Counted from the first letter of the stretch, positions 53,896 to 63,347 are shown. The stretch is DNA of 64,000 nt from Anaerostipes sp. (GCA_028704435.1 JAQWFL010000001.1:124001-188000), one strand, 5' to 3'. A program made the numbers and translations. Notes: generated by a model from the letters alone, not told the origin.

Positions 53896-53985
53896 AAGAA
53901 TCATAGGGTGCAAGCCCGTTGTCACGCGACGAAGTCGTGGGACGGAATGGGATTATAAATAAAATCCCCAAAAGATTCTTTTTTT
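53896..53985 (+). ncRNA. Branched structured element, copy 2
   Basis: Same plan as copy 1 with unrelated outer sequence. Closing stem AAGAATC (53896-53902) with GATTCTT (53974-53980), the same GGGT-GCAA-GCCC and CGAC-GAA-GTCG hairpins, then GGGATT/AATCCC (53949-53968), and a terminal T-run. Confidence 0.5.
53903..53950 (+). repeat. 48-bp GC-rich repeat, copy 2
   Basis: Second copy of the 53829-53876 repeat; only two copies are present in this window. Confidence 0.9.
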
Positions 53986-54029
53986 CGTTATAATATAAGT
54001 AAGGAAATTTATGGAAAGGGGACGGTGTT

Positions 54030-54899
54030 ATGAAAAATGATCATGTGAAGCTACGTCAGGCAGATAAAGGGAAACTTTTATATCATTATACAAAAAGTAA
54101 TGGTATCAACGGAATTATGACAAGTAATTGTTTTTGGGCAACGAAAAGTGATTTTTTGAATGATCCAAATGAATTTTTGCATATTAAGGAGATTGTGTAT
54201 TCTGTCTGTGAGGATTATATTCCAGATAAGGAGATGCGCAAGAACTTTATTGAAGATATCTTAGAGGAGAATGTGATTGTTACTGGAGGGGGCAATCGAG
54301 AATACTTTGTCTTATCTTTTTCTAACTGTCCAGACAGTATTACTATGTGGTCGGAGTTTGGAGCGAAAACAGGCTACAATATTAGTTTTGAGAGTGATAA
54401 GATTGTAAAGAGAATACAAGAATCAAATATCATTGATTATCATGGATTTGTAATTTATAATCGTGAGGTACAAGAAAGAATTATCTGGGAGATTTTAAGA
54501 GATATCCTCCCAAAGTGTTTTCATATGCTATTTCATGAAATATTAAAGCTGGGACGGAAGAATCGAAAGGATCCAATTTATCAAAAAGCATGTGAAAAAT
54601 TCCAGAAGATTGCAGCGGTTTATGCGATGTTTTTTAAGGATGAAGCATTTGCACAGGAAGAAGAGTACCGATTTATTTTTGAGAAGCAGTTAGATACTCA
54701 GGTGCATTTTCGAGAGAAAGACGGATTTATGATTCCATATATTGAAGTGCAGTTAAGTCAGCAAAGACTTCCTGTTATGGGAATTGTAGTTGCACCACAA
54801 AATCATATTGATTTGGCGAAAAAGGGAATGGAATATATGAGTCACAGTCAGGGATATGAAGTAGAAGTATCCTTGTCTAATATTAAGCTTCGATACTAG
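54030..54899 (+). CDS. DUF2971 family protein
   Basis: 289 residues. LLYHYTKSNGINGIMTSNCFWATKSDFLNDPNEF and the later YFVLSFSNCPDSITMWSEFGAKTGYNISF are the DUF2971 pattern. Function unknown; members turn up beside defence and mobile loci as well as alone. Here it is a single gene next to the duplicated structured element. Confidence 0.88.
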   Translation: MKNDHVKLRQADKGKLLYHYTKSNGINGIMTSNCFWATKSDFLNDPNEFLHIKEIVYSVCEDYIPDKEMRKNFIEDILEENVIVTGGGNREYFVLSFSNCPDSITMWSEFGAKTGYNISFESDKIVKRIQESNIIDYHGFVIYNREVQERIIWEILRDILPKCFHMLFHEILKLGRKNRKDPIYQKACEKFQKIAAVYAMFFKDEAFAQEEEYRFIFEKQLDTQVHFREKDGFMIPYIEVQLSQQRLPVMGIVVAPQNHIDLAKKGMEYMSHSQGYEVEVSLSNIKLRY

Positions 54900-55011
54900 C
54901 TTATTTTTTTGATTTCATCGATGATATGAAATAACCATGGCAATTATTCTAGGGATATGATAATATAATCAAGATATTACGCAGAAAATAAAGAAAAAGG
55001 ATGGAAAATAT

Positions 55012-55509
55012 ATGTTTCAAAAGTTTTATCCCAATGAATATATGAATAGTACATACGATATTGACTTTAAAAAATATTATGACAAAGGATATAGAGGGGT
55101 CTTGTTTGACGTGGACAATACATTAGTACCTCACAATGCACCTGCAGATGAACGGTCTAAGAAGTTATTTGACCAGTTAAGGGAACTTGGATATGACTTT
55201 TGTTTTATGTCCAATAACAAGGAACCAAGAGTTTCAAAGTTTTGTAAGGCTGTGAAGGGAAAGCACTATATTTATAAGGCAAATAAGCCCATGGTTGGTG
55301 CTTACGAAAAGGGAATGAGATTGATGAAAACCAATCGTAAGAACACTTTATTTATTGGAGATCAACTATTTACAGATGTATATGGTGCCAATCGTGCCAA
55401 TGTTTACAGTATTTTAGTGAAACCAATGAATCCAAAGGAAGAGATTCAGATTGTTTTAAAACGTTATTTAGAAAAGATTGTATTACATTTTTATAAGAAG
55501 AATCGTTAA
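55012..55509 (+). CDS. YqeG-family HAD-IIIA phosphatase
   Basis: 165 residues. HAD motif I LFDVDNTLVPH, motif II FCFMSNNKE, motif III Lys in KANKP and motif IV IGDQLFTDVYGANRANV. YqeG-type enzymes include phosphatidylglycerophosphate phosphatases of Gram-positives, so a phospholipid role is possible. Confidence 0.92.
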   Translation: MFQKFYPNEYMNSTYDIDFKKYYDKGYRGVLFDVDNTLVPHNAPADERSKKLFDQLRELGYDFCFMSNNKEPRVSKFCKAVKGKHYIYKANKPMVGAYEKGMRLMKTNRKNTLFIGDQLFTDVYGANRANVYSILVKPMNPKEEIQIVLKRYLEKIVLHFYKKNR

Positions 55510-55530
55510 TAAGAAGTGGTACATGCATTT

Positions 55531-55582
55531 AAAAAAACTATACAATGGATGATAATATTATCAGAAATTGTATAGTTTTTTT
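55531..55582 (+). terminator. Terminator after the YqeG gene
   Basis: 16-bp stem AAAAAAACTATACAAT/ATTGTATAGTTTTTTT, with a further GATAATATTATC palindrome in the loop. The A-run on the left makes it usable in both directions. Confidence 0.9.
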
Positions 55583-55599
55583 ATGTAGAAAGCAATTTC

Positions 55600-55628
55600 T
55601 TGTTCTTATTATAGGAAAATGTTATAAT
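55600..55628 (+). promoter_or_regulatory. Promoter of the hybrid kinase/esterase operon
   Basis: TTGTTC (55600-55605), exact 17-bp spacer, TATAAT (55623-55628). Confidence 0.75.
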
Positions 55629-55679
55629 TAAACAATAGATATTAACTTTTAATATGAGGGAAAAAGGGGAAATATAGAA

Positions 55680-58499
55680 ATGTATAAAAAGACAAATAGA
55701 ATTATATGGATATTCTTTTTATTTTTGGCATGCTTTTTAGCATGCCTTTCTTTGCGTACAGTATCTGCAAAAGAAAAGACAAAGGTAATCAAAATTGGAT
55801 ATATTGATTATGGTTCTTTTATTGAGAAGGATATCAATGGAGAATACAAGGGATATGGGGTGGAATACTTAAGTGAAATTTCTAAGTATACAGAATGGAA
55901 GTATGAATATGTATATGATACATGGGATAATTGCTTAAAGATGCTCAAAGAGGGAAAGATTGACTTTGTTGGGACGGCACAAAAAACACCAGAACGTGAA
56001 AAGATATATGACTTTGCAGATTTTGTGAATGGAGAAGAGCAGACAATTTTATATACAAGAACAGATAATAACGATATTTTTTACAATGATTATAAAGGGT
56101 TTGATGGAAAGAAAGTTGCACTTTTAGTCAATAGTTATCAAACAGAATTTTTTGCTAAATATGCAAAGGAACACAAGTTTACTTACAAACCAATGTACTA
56201 TAATACAGAAGACGAGATGGTTTCATCTATCAAGAATGGGACCGTAGATATTATGGTTGGTGGAAGTCTGGCACTTCATAAGGACTTAAAAGTAATTGGA
56301 AAGGAAGGTGCAGATTCCTTTTATTTTATGACCAATAAGAAAAATCAGAAGATTTTGAAGCAGTTAAATAATGCAATGAAGGAGATACAGACAGAACATC
56401 CATATTATGCTCAGGAACTTGCTAAGAAATATTATGGAGATAGTGTCATTGAATCCAAACCCCAGTTTGCAAAAGAAGAAGTAGAATTTATTAAGAAAAA
56501 TCAAAGGATAAGAGTGGGCTATTTGACAGATTGTTACCCTATTTCTTCTAAAGATTTAAATTCAAAAAAACCAAAAGGAATTGCAATTGATGTTATGAAT
56601 ATTATTGCAAAAGAGATTGGGATTAAGATCGAGTATATTCCTGTTTCTAAAGGAACTATTCCAGAGAATTATCTAAGGAAACAAAAAATTGATATTATGA
56701 TTCCTGCGGTTGATGCTTCGTTTCAGTCTCAAAACAGTATTTTGCTTTCAGAGGATTTTCTAGAACAGAGTATGTGTGCCGTGACTCGAAATGGAAATAC
56801 ATTTAATAAGAATAAGAAATATAAAGTAGCAATTCCCAAAGATTTCAAGGATTCAGAGAAATTATTAAAAACATATTTAAAATCCTATACTCCTGTGTAC
56901 TGTAATAGTATTGATGAATGTTTAAAAGCGGTACAGTCAAAAGAGGCAGATATATATTTTGAGAACTATTATATTGCAACTTATCGCATAAAAAGCCCAT
57001 TTTATTCTGATCTTCAAGTAGATTATGGTCACCATATACAAGCAAACTGTGCCATTTCTGCAATTATGAGCGATAATACAAGCATGTTGATTCAGATTAT
57101 AAATAAAGCAATTAATGCATTGAATCAAGATCAAATAGATGATAGTGTCAATCGACATACAATATCAGATAATTATGTAAATTCTTTTTCAGAAAATTTA
57201 TATGAGTATCGTTTGCCTCTCATACTAGGGATTATCTTGGTGCTGTTAGTTGTTAATGCAATTATTATTTATATTAAGTTACAACGAAGAAATATGGCAC
57301 AAATGAATGCTAAGAATTTAGAATTAGAAGAAAATAATCAAGCGAAGATGGAATTTTTTGCAAGGATGAGTCATGATATGAGAACTCCAATGAACGGAAT
57401 CCTTGGAATGGCAGCATTATCTGAACACGAAGAAGATGTGGATGTCCTTCACTATAATTTGGAGATGATTCGTAAATCGGGTACTTATATGCTGAGTCTA
57501 ATCAATGATACCTTGGATATGCAGAAAATCGAAAAAGGATCCATGGTATTAGAACCTGAGATTGTCAATGCCAGAACCGTAGTTACGAATATGATAGATA
57601 TGCTTCGTTCCAGTGCAGAAGAAAAAAAGATAGAGTTCAAGGTAAAGATAGAGGATGCAGTCTTAGATAGTTTTATTCGTGTGGATCAAGTACGTTTCAC
57701 GCAGATTTTCTTAAACTTAATTTCAAATGCAATTAAATTTACACCAGAAGGTGGTACCGTAGAAATAGAAATGATGCGGGTTGATATGGAGAAAAGGATT
57801 TCTCATGATAGATTTTATGTTCGTGACACAGGGATTGGAATGACTAGAGAATATATTGAAAATGGATTATTTGAACCGTATTCTCAAGAACAAAATTCTA
57901 TGACCAGCAAATACGGAGGTACAGGACTTGGAGTTGCCATTTCAAAGAGTCTTGTTGATTTAATGGGTGGAACTATTCAGGTAGAAAGTGAACTTGGCAA
58001 AGGAACAATCTTTATTGTTGATTTGTATATAGAGCATGTAAAGAAAAAAGAGGTGAAAAAATTAGTTTCCAAAGAGAAGTCTCTAATTCAAACAGTGAAG
58101 CAGCAAATGAAGGAAAAGAAAATTCTTGTATGTGAAGATCATCCTCTAAATGCAGAAATTACGATTAGATTATTAGAGAAAGCAGGATGTGATGTTACAT
58201 GGGCTGAAGATGGGAAAACGGGTGTTGAAATATTTGAAAATTCCCCTTTGGATTATTTTTCAGCAATCTTGATGGATATACATATGCCAGTGATGGACGG
58301 AATTGAAGCCACCAAAAAAATACGAGGTTTGTCTAGAACAGATGGAAGCAAAATACCAATTGTCGCAATGACAGCAAATGCGTATGAGGAGGATATTCAG
58401 AAATCATTGGAGGCAGGGATGAACGTACATCTTGCAAAACCAGTGATTCCAAAGATATTATATCAAGAATTAAGTGATTTAATGAAAGAAAGGAAATAG
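55680..58499 (+). CDS. Hybrid sensor histidine kinase with two periplasmic-binding-type sensor domains
   Basis: 939 residues. Signal/anchor (1-33), two tandem SBP_bac_3 solute-binding domains (about 36-258, IKIGYIDYG onward; about 275-500, IRVGYLTDCYPIS onward), a membrane segment (LPLILGIILVLLVVNAIIIYI), HisKA with His565 in ARMSHDMRTPMNG, HATPase (FLNLISNAIKFTPEGG, TGLGVAISKSLV) and a receiver with Asp866 in AILMDIHMPVMDG. BvgS-like architecture without an HPt domain, so phosphotransfer must go to a protein encoded elsewhere. It probably senses an amino acid or organic acid outside the cell. Confidence 0.95.
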   Translation: MYKKTNRIIWIFFLFLACFLACLSLRTVSAKEKTKVIKIGYIDYGSFIEKDINGEYKGYGVEYLSEISKYTEWKYEYVYDTWDNCLKMLKEGKIDFVGTAQKTPEREKIYDFADFVNGEEQTILYTRTDNNDIFYNDYKGFDGKKVALLVNSYQTEFFAKYAKEHKFTYKPMYYNTEDEMVSSIKNGTVDIMVGGSLALHKDLKVIGKEGADSFYFMTNKKNQKILKQLNNAMKEIQTEHPYYAQELAKKYYGDSVIESKPQFAKEEVEFIKKNQRIRVGYLTDCYPISSKDLNSKKPKGIAIDVMNIIAKEIGIKIEYIPVSKGTIPENYLRKQKIDIMIPAVDASFQSQNSILLSEDFLEQSMCAVTRNGNTFNKNKKYKVAIPKDFKDSEKLLKTYLKSYTPVYCNSIDECLKAVQSKEADIYFENYYIATYRIKSPFYSDLQVDYGHHIQANCAISAIMSDNTSMLIQIINKAINALNQDQIDDSVNRHTISDNYVNSFSENLYEYRLPLILGIILVLLVVNAIIIYIKLQRRNMAQMNAKNLELEENNQAKMEFFARMSHDMRTPMNGILGMAALSEHEEDVDVLHYNLEMIRKSGTYMLSLINDTLDMQKIEKGSMVLEPEIVNARTVVTNMIDMLRSSAEEKKIEFKVKIEDAVLDSFIRVDQVRFTQIFLNLISNAIKFTPEGGTVEIEMMRVDMEKRISHDRFYVRDTGIGMTREYIENGLFEPYSQEQNSMTSKYGGTGLGVAISKSLVDLMGGTIQVESELGKGTIFIVDLYIEHVKKKEVKKLVSKEKSLIQTVKQQMKEKKILVCEDHPLNAEITIRLLEKAGCDVTWAEDGKTGVEIFENSPLDYFSAILMDIHMPVMDGIEATKKIRGLSRTDGSKIPIVAMTANAYEEDIQKSLEAGMNVHLAKPVIPKILYQELSDLMKERK

Positions 58500-59498
58500 A
58501 TGAAGAAAAGAAGTTTGTTTATTATTATTATTTTAATCTTTGCTGCGGGAGGGATTGCCATGTTTTCTCACCGTCAAAATCAGGCATCTCAAAGGGAAAA
58601 TAAAATAATTAAAAAGAAACAAAAGGATATTAGTGGTATTGAGAATATGCCAGAACAATATGAAGAAAAGGCATCTGAGAAAGGGACCTTAAAAGAACTT
58701 TCGTATAAGGTTCATATGAAAAATGAAAATAATAAAACAATACAAAAGAAAGCAATGGTTTATCTACCATACAATTATTCCAAAAATAAAAAATATAATA
58801 CTTTTTATTTACTCCATGGATATGGGGGCTCATATCAGACGTTTTTAGGGTCTGTTTTATCTCCAAGAACCTTTAAAAATGTATTAGATCATATGATTCA
58901 AGAAGGAGACATTGCTCCTATGATTGTTGTTACTCCAGAGTACACTGATGAGTATGAAGATTATTATGAAACAATTGAACAAATAGGAGATGAGATTGTT
59001 TCAACATTAATTCCAGAAATTGAATCTACCTACAGTACTTATACAAAATCTATCACAAAGAAGGAGCTTATTGCATCTAGAAATCATAGAGCTGTAGGGG
59101 GATTTTCCATGGGTGGGTGTGCCACTTGGTATACTCTTAAAAATCATATGGAATACTTTGAATATTATTTACCTATGAGTATGCCTCTTTATTACAATCC
59201 AAAGGGATATGAAAAATCTGAGAGTATAAATAGTGCAAGGAGAATTCATGAAGGAATTCAAAATGCCAATTTGAAATCTAAGAAGTTTTATGTGTTTGCC
59301 GCCTCTGGCACCGACGACTTTATGAGTGAGGCTACAAAAAAGCAATTAAGTGATCTTTATAAGTACAAGGAGTTTAAAGAGACAAAAGATAATTTTACTA
59401 ATGGAAATGCAATGTTCTATTCATGGAAAGGACATAAGCATTCCTTTAAAGAAAGCTATCCATATCTATATAATGGATTATTGCATTTTTATCGCTGA
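58500..59498 (+). CDS. Membrane-anchored esterase (esterase D / feruloyl-esterase-like)
   Basis: 332 residues starting immediately after the kinase stop. N-terminal anchor (RSLFIIIILIFAAGGIAMFS), then an alpha/beta-hydrolase of the esterase D family: YLLHGYGGSYQTF oxyanion region, nucleophile Ser in GGFSMGGCATWY, acid Asp in SGTDDFM, and His in GHKHSF. Related domains include feruloyl esterases and acyl-ester hydrolases of xylan side chains. Co-transcription with a solute-sensing kinase implies that the kinase responds to the esterase product. Substrate not determinable from sequence. Confidence 0.88.
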   Translation: MKKRSLFIIIILIFAAGGIAMFSHRQNQASQRENKIIKKKQKDISGIENMPEQYEEKASEKGTLKELSYKVHMKNENNKTIQKKAMVYLPYNYSKNKKYNTFYLLHGYGGSYQTFLGSVLSPRTFKNVLDHMIQEGDIAPMIVVTPEYTDEYEDYYETIEQIGDEIVSTLIPEIESTYSTYTKSITKKELIASRNHRAVGGFSMGGCATWYTLKNHMEYFEYYLPMSMPLYYNPKGYEKSESINSARRIHEGIQNANLKSKKFYVFAASGTDDFMSEATKKQLSDLYKYKEFKETKDNFTNGNAMFYSWKGHKHSFKESYPYLYNGLLHFYR

Positions 59499-59511
59499 CA
59501 TAATTAATTAA

Positions 59512-59547
59512 AAAAAGAGAAGCATCATACCACGATGCTTCTCTTTT
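59512..59547. terminator. Bidirectional terminator between esterase and argG
   Basis: AAAAGAGAAGCATC/GATGCTTCTCTTTT stem, 7-nt loop, with A and T runs on each side. Confidence 0.92.
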
Positions 59548-59553
59548 CTTTGT

Positions 59554-60783
59554 TTATTTATTATTGTTTTTTTCTAATTCTGCTTTTTTCATTGCACGAA
59601 CTTTTAATGGAAGACCAAATAAGTTTATGAATCCGTCTGCATCGTGATGATCGTATAAATCACCAGTTGTAAAGCTTGCAAGTGATTCACTGTAAAGTGA
59701 ATAAGGAGAAGTAGTACCAGCTTTGATAATATTTCCTTTGTAAAGTTTAAACTTAACTTCACCAGTTACTGTTTCTTGAGTCTTTTCAATAAAAGCCTGG
59801 ACTGCTTCACGAAGAGGTGTAAACCACTTTCCTTCGTAAACAATTTGAGATAATTTGTTTGCCATGTCCTTCTTAACTTCAGAAGTAGCACGGTCAAGAA
59901 CCAATTCTTCTAGCTGCTGATGAGCCTCCATAAGAATTGTTCCACCTGGAGTTTCATATACACCACGAGATTTCATACCAACCACACGGTTTTCAACAAT
60001 GTCAATAATACCAACACCATGTTTTCCACCAAGTTCATTTAACTTTGTAATAATCTCAGAAACCTTCATCTCTTGTCCATTCACAGACTTTGGAACTCCT
60101 TGTTCAAATGTCATAGTTACATATTCTCCTTCGTCAGGAGCGTTCTCAGGAGATACACCAAGAACTAATAAGTGATCATAATTTGGTTCAACGCAAGGAT
60201 CTTCAAGTTCTAGACCTTCATGACTAATATGCCATAAGTTACGGTCACGACTGTAACTTGAAGCTGCATCAAATGGAAGATCAATTCCATGGGCTTTACA
60301 GTAGTCGATTTCATCTTCACGAGACTGCATGGTCCATACATCGGTCATTCTCCAAGGAGCGATAATCTTAATGTCAGGAGCTAATGCCATAATTCCTAAT
60401 TCAAAACGAATTTGGTCATTTCCTTTTCCTGTTGCCCCATGGCAGATTGCAACTGCATTTTCTTTTCTTGCAATTTCAACTAATTTTTTAGCGATTCCTG
60501 GGCGAGCCATAGAAGTTCCTAATAAATATTTATTTTCGTAGATTGCGTTAGCTTGTACACAAGGTACGATATAGTCATCGCAAAATTCATCAATAATATT
60601 CTCAATATATAGCTTGCTTGCACCAGATAAAGCAGCTCTTTCTTGTAATCCGTCTAATTCTTCTCCCTGTCCACAGTCGATACAGCAGCAAATAACTTCA
60701 TAATCAAAAGTTTCCTTTAACCAAGGGATGATTGCTGTGGTATCAAGTCCTCCTGAATACGCTAATACAACTTTTTCTTTCAT
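59554..60783 (-). CDS. argG: Argininosuccinate synthase
   Basis: 409 residues. ATP site VVLAYSGGLDTTAI; GHGATGKGNDQIRFE-like segment ICHGATGKGNDQIRFEL binds citrulline/aspartate; APWR and DNLWHISHEG-type motif RNLWHISHEG. Makes argininosuccinate from citrulline and aspartate. Divergent from argCJB across a shared regulatory region; argH is not in the window. Confidence 0.97.
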   Translation of the reverse strand: MKEKVVLAYSGGLDTTAIIPWLKETFDYEVICCCIDCGQGEELDGLQERAALSGASKLYIENIIDEFCDDYIVPCVQANAIYENKYLLGTSMARPGIAKKLVEIARKENAVAICHGATGKGNDQIRFELGIMALAPDIKIIAPWRMTDVWTMQSREDEIDYCKAHGIDLPFDAASSYSRDRNLWHISHEGLELEDPCVEPNYDHLLVLGVSPENAPDEGEYVTMTFEQGVPKSVNGQEMKVSEIITKLNELGGKHGVGIIDIVENRVVGMKSRGVYETPGGTILMEAHQQLEELVLDRATSEVKKDMANKLSQIVYEGKWFTPLREAVQAFIEKTQETVTGEVKFKLYKGNIIKAGTTSPYSLYSESLASFTTGDLYDHHDADGFINLFGLPLKVRAMKKAELEKNNNK

Positions 60784-60828
60784 ATGTATATCCTCCTAAA
60801 TAAATTGCTAATTTTCATCATTGAGACT

Positions 60829-60857
60829 AATATACGTTATTTCATTAGATTATGCAA
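60829..60857 (-). promoter_or_regulatory. argG promoter
   Basis: Minus strand: TTGCAT, exact 17-bp spacer, TATATT (-10 at 60829-60834, -35 at 60852-60857). Confidence 0.7.
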
Positions 60858-60862
60858 GGGGT

Positions 60863-60931
60863 ATTCATGAAAAATATGAATAAATCCCATATAAATATGC
60901 ATAAAATAGAACTCAAATGAATAAATATACA
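60863..60931. promoter_or_regulatory. ARG-box-like sites between argG and argC
   Basis: ATTCAT-N7-ATGAAT (60863-60881) and TGAATAAATATACA (60918-60931). The second differs from the ArgR half-site pair TGAAT-N4-ATTCA at one position. Confidence 0.5.
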
Positions 60932-60985
60932 GCTATATAAACAGTGTGTTACAATAAAAACATTGAAAATACGTTAAATTACTTA

Positions 60986-61014
60986 TTGCATATTATGCAA
61001 GAGAGTTGTATAAT
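60986..61014 (+). promoter_or_regulatory. argC promoter overlapped by a palindrome
   Basis: TTGCAT (60986-60991), exact 17-bp spacer, TATAAT (61009-61014). TTGCAT-ATT-ATGCAA (60986-61000) is a perfect 15-bp inverted repeat over the -35. The argG -35 is also TTGCAT. A repressor, probably ArgR, may bind here. Confidence 0.7.
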
Positions 61015-61056
61015 TATAAACATTGTAAGTGACGAAATGAAAAAGGAGTTTTAGAT

Positions 61057-62097
61057 ATGATAAAAGTTGGTATTATTGGATCGACAGGATATGCAGGACA
61101 AGAATTGGTACGTTTATTAACACAACATAAGAATGCTGAGATTGTATGGTATGGATCACGAAGCTATATTGATAAGAAGTATTATGAAGTGTTTCAAAAT
61201 ATGTTTCAGATTGTAGATGATACATGTCTAGATGATAATATGGATGAATTAGCATCAAAGGTGGATGTGATTTTCACTGCAACACCCCAAGGACTATGCA
61301 GTTCTCTTGTATCAGAGGATGTGTTGTCAAAAGTTAAGATTATTGATCTTAGTGCCGACTTTCGTATTAAAGATATAGATCGATATGAAGAATGGTATGG
61401 TATTAAGCATCAAAGTGCAGAGTTTATAGAAGAAGCAGTTTACGGTCTATGCGAAATCAATCGTGAAGATGTAAAGAGTGCTAGATTGATTGCAAATCCA
61501 GGATGTTATCCAACTTGTTCTACGTTATCAATTTATCCAATGGCAAAAGAAGGATTTATTGATATGAATACAATTATTATTGATGCTAAGTCAGGAACAT
61601 CTGGAGCAGGACGTGGAGCCAAAGTAAATAATCTGTATTGTGAAGTCAATGAGAATATAAAAGCTTATGGAGTTGCATCCCATCGTCATACACCTGAGAT
61701 TGAAGATCAGTTAAGTTATGCATCTGGACAAGATGTGGTTCTTAATTTTACACCTCATCTAGTCCCAATGAATCGTGGAATTCTTGTAACGGCATATGCA
61801 TCCTTAAAAAAAGATGTTACATATGAAGAAGTTAAGGCAGTTTATGATTCTTATTATAAAGAAGAAAAGTTTGTCCGTGTTTTAGATGAAGGTGTATGCC
61901 CTGAGACAAGGTGGGTGGAAGGAAGTAATTATGTAGATGTAAACTTTAAGATTGATCCAAGAACAAAGCGTATTATTATGATGGGAGCTATGGATAATTT
62001 AGTAAAGGGTGCAGCTGGGCAGGCCGTTCAGAATATGAATCTTATGTTTGGAGAAAAGGAAAGCGAAGGGCTTGAATTAGTACCAATGTTCCCATAG
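61057..62097 (+). CDS. argC: N-acetyl-gamma-glutamyl-phosphate reductase
   Basis: 346 residues. NADP site VGIIGSTGYAGQELVRLL, catalytic Cys in ANPGCYPTCS, and HRHTPEIEDQL. Third step of arginine synthesis. First gene of argC-argJ-argB. Confidence 0.97.
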   Translation: MIKVGIIGSTGYAGQELVRLLTQHKNAEIVWYGSRSYIDKKYYEVFQNMFQIVDDTCLDDNMDELASKVDVIFTATPQGLCSSLVSEDVLSKVKIIDLSADFRIKDIDRYEEWYGIKHQSAEFIEEAVYGLCEINREDVKSARLIANPGCYPTCSTLSIYPMAKEGFIDMNTIIIDAKSGTSGAGRGAKVNNLYCEVNENIKAYGVASHRHTPEIEDQLSYASGQDVVLNFTPHLVPMNRGILVTAYASLKKDVTYEEVKAVYDSYYKEEKFVRVLDEGVCPETRWVEGSNYVDVNFKIDPRTKRIIMMGAMDNLVKGAAGQAVQNMNLMFGEKESEGLELVPMFP

Positions 62098-62120
62098 AAG
62101 TTGGCAGAAAGGATATTTAT

Positions 62121-63347
62121 ATGAAGATAATTGACGGAGGAGTGACCGCTCCTAAGGGATTTCTTGCTGCAGGATTAAGAGCAGGAATTAAACAAGGCAA
62201 GACAAATAAAGATATGGCGATGATATATAGTGAAGCACCTGCCACTCTTGCAGGAACCTTTACAAGAAATATTGTAAAGGCAGCCCCAGTACTGTGGGGA
62301 CAAAAACTTATAGAAGAACAAGAAACAGTGAAAGCTGTTGTTGTAAATACTGGAATTGCCAATGCATGTACTGGAGAAGTAGGATATGCAAATGTTATTA
62401 AAGAAACAGAGCTTGTTGCAAAGGAATTTGCTATTGAGCCAGAAGAAGTTGCGGTTGGGTCAACGGGTGTCATTGGACAGCAGTTACCTATGGATATTAT
62501 TGAAAAAGGAATTAAGATGCTAGCTTCTCACTTAAAGCATGACAGAGCAAGTAGTGAGGATGCAGCGTGGGCTATTTTAACTACAGATACCAAACCAAAA
62601 GAGATTGCAGTTACATGTGACATTGATGGGAAAGAAATAACATTAGGTGGTATTTGCAAAGGTTCTGGGATGATTCATCCCAATATGGGAACTATGCTTG
62701 GATTTATCACAACTGATGCAAAGATTTCAAAAGAGGTATTGCTGGAAATGCAAAGAGAAGCTATTGAAGATACATTTAATATGATATCAGTAGATGGAGA
62801 TACCTCTACCAATGACACAGTATTTGTTTTGGCAAATGGAGTGGCTGACAATAAAGCGATTGAAAAAGGAACCAAGGATTATGAAGTGTTTCAAGAGGCT
62901 TTAGTCTATATTAATCAAGAATTGGCAAAGAAGATTGCAGGAGATGGAGAAGGATGTACAAAGTTATTTGAAGTTTCTGTGGTTGGGGCAAATTCAAAAG
63001 AAGATGCAAAGATATTAGCAAAGTCTGTTGCAACATCAAGTCTTACAAAGGCTGCGATGTATGGAAAAGATGCTAACTGGGGACGGATTCTTTGTGCACT
63101 TGGGTATTCTGGAGTTGTGTTTGATCCATTGAAGGTAGATATTTCGTTTGAGAGTATCTATGGATGTCTTGAGATTGTAAAGGATGGAGTAGCAACGGAT
63201 TATTCTGAAGAAGAAGCAACAAAGATTTTATCGGAAGAAAAAGTAATTGCAAATATTAATATACATGAAGGTGATGGTGCTGCAAAAGCATGGGGGTGTG
63301 ATTTAACCCACGAATATGTTTCAATTAACGCAGATTATCGTTCGTAA
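62121..63347 (+). CDS. argJ: Glutamate N-acetyltransferase / ornithine acetyltransferase ArgJ
   Basis: 408 residues. The N-terminal GGVTAPKGFLAAGLRAGIK and the self-cleavage/active-site segment HPNMGTMLGF (nucleophilic Thr) are typical; NDTVFVLANG and KDANWGRILCALGYSG are also seen. It recycles the acetyl group from acetylornithine to glutamate. No argA is visible, consistent with a bifunctional ArgJ. Confidence 0.97.
   Translation: MKIIDGGVTAPKGFLAAGLRAGIKQGKTNKDMAMIYSEAPATLAGTFTRNIVKAAPVLWGQKLIEEQETVKAVVVNTGIANACTGEVGYANVIKETELVAKEFAIEPEEVAVGSTGVIGQQLPMDIIEKGIKMLASHLKHDRASSEDAAWAILTTDTKPKEIAVTCDIDGKEITLGGICKGSGMIHPNMGTMLGFITTDAKISKEVLLEMQREAIEDTFNMISVDGDTSTNDTVFVLANGVADNKAIEKGTKDYEVFQEALVYINQELAKKIAGDGEGCTKLFEVSVVGANSKEDAKILAKSVATSSLTKAAMYGKDANWGRILCALGYSGVVFDPLKVDISFESIYGCLEIVKDGVATDYSEEEATKILSEEKVIANINIHEGDGAAKAWGCDLTHEYVSINADYRS

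Noticed and set aside
53829-53950. CRISPR-like repeat pair
   Set aside because: Only two units, 48 nt long with internal hairpins, a 26-nt gap not of spacer type, and no cas genes.
55727-55746. GGCATGC/GCATGCC hairpin followed by T-rich sequence inside the hybrid kinase signal peptide
   Set aside because: It encodes ACFLAC within a normal signal peptide and is only 7 bp; most likely chance from codon choice.
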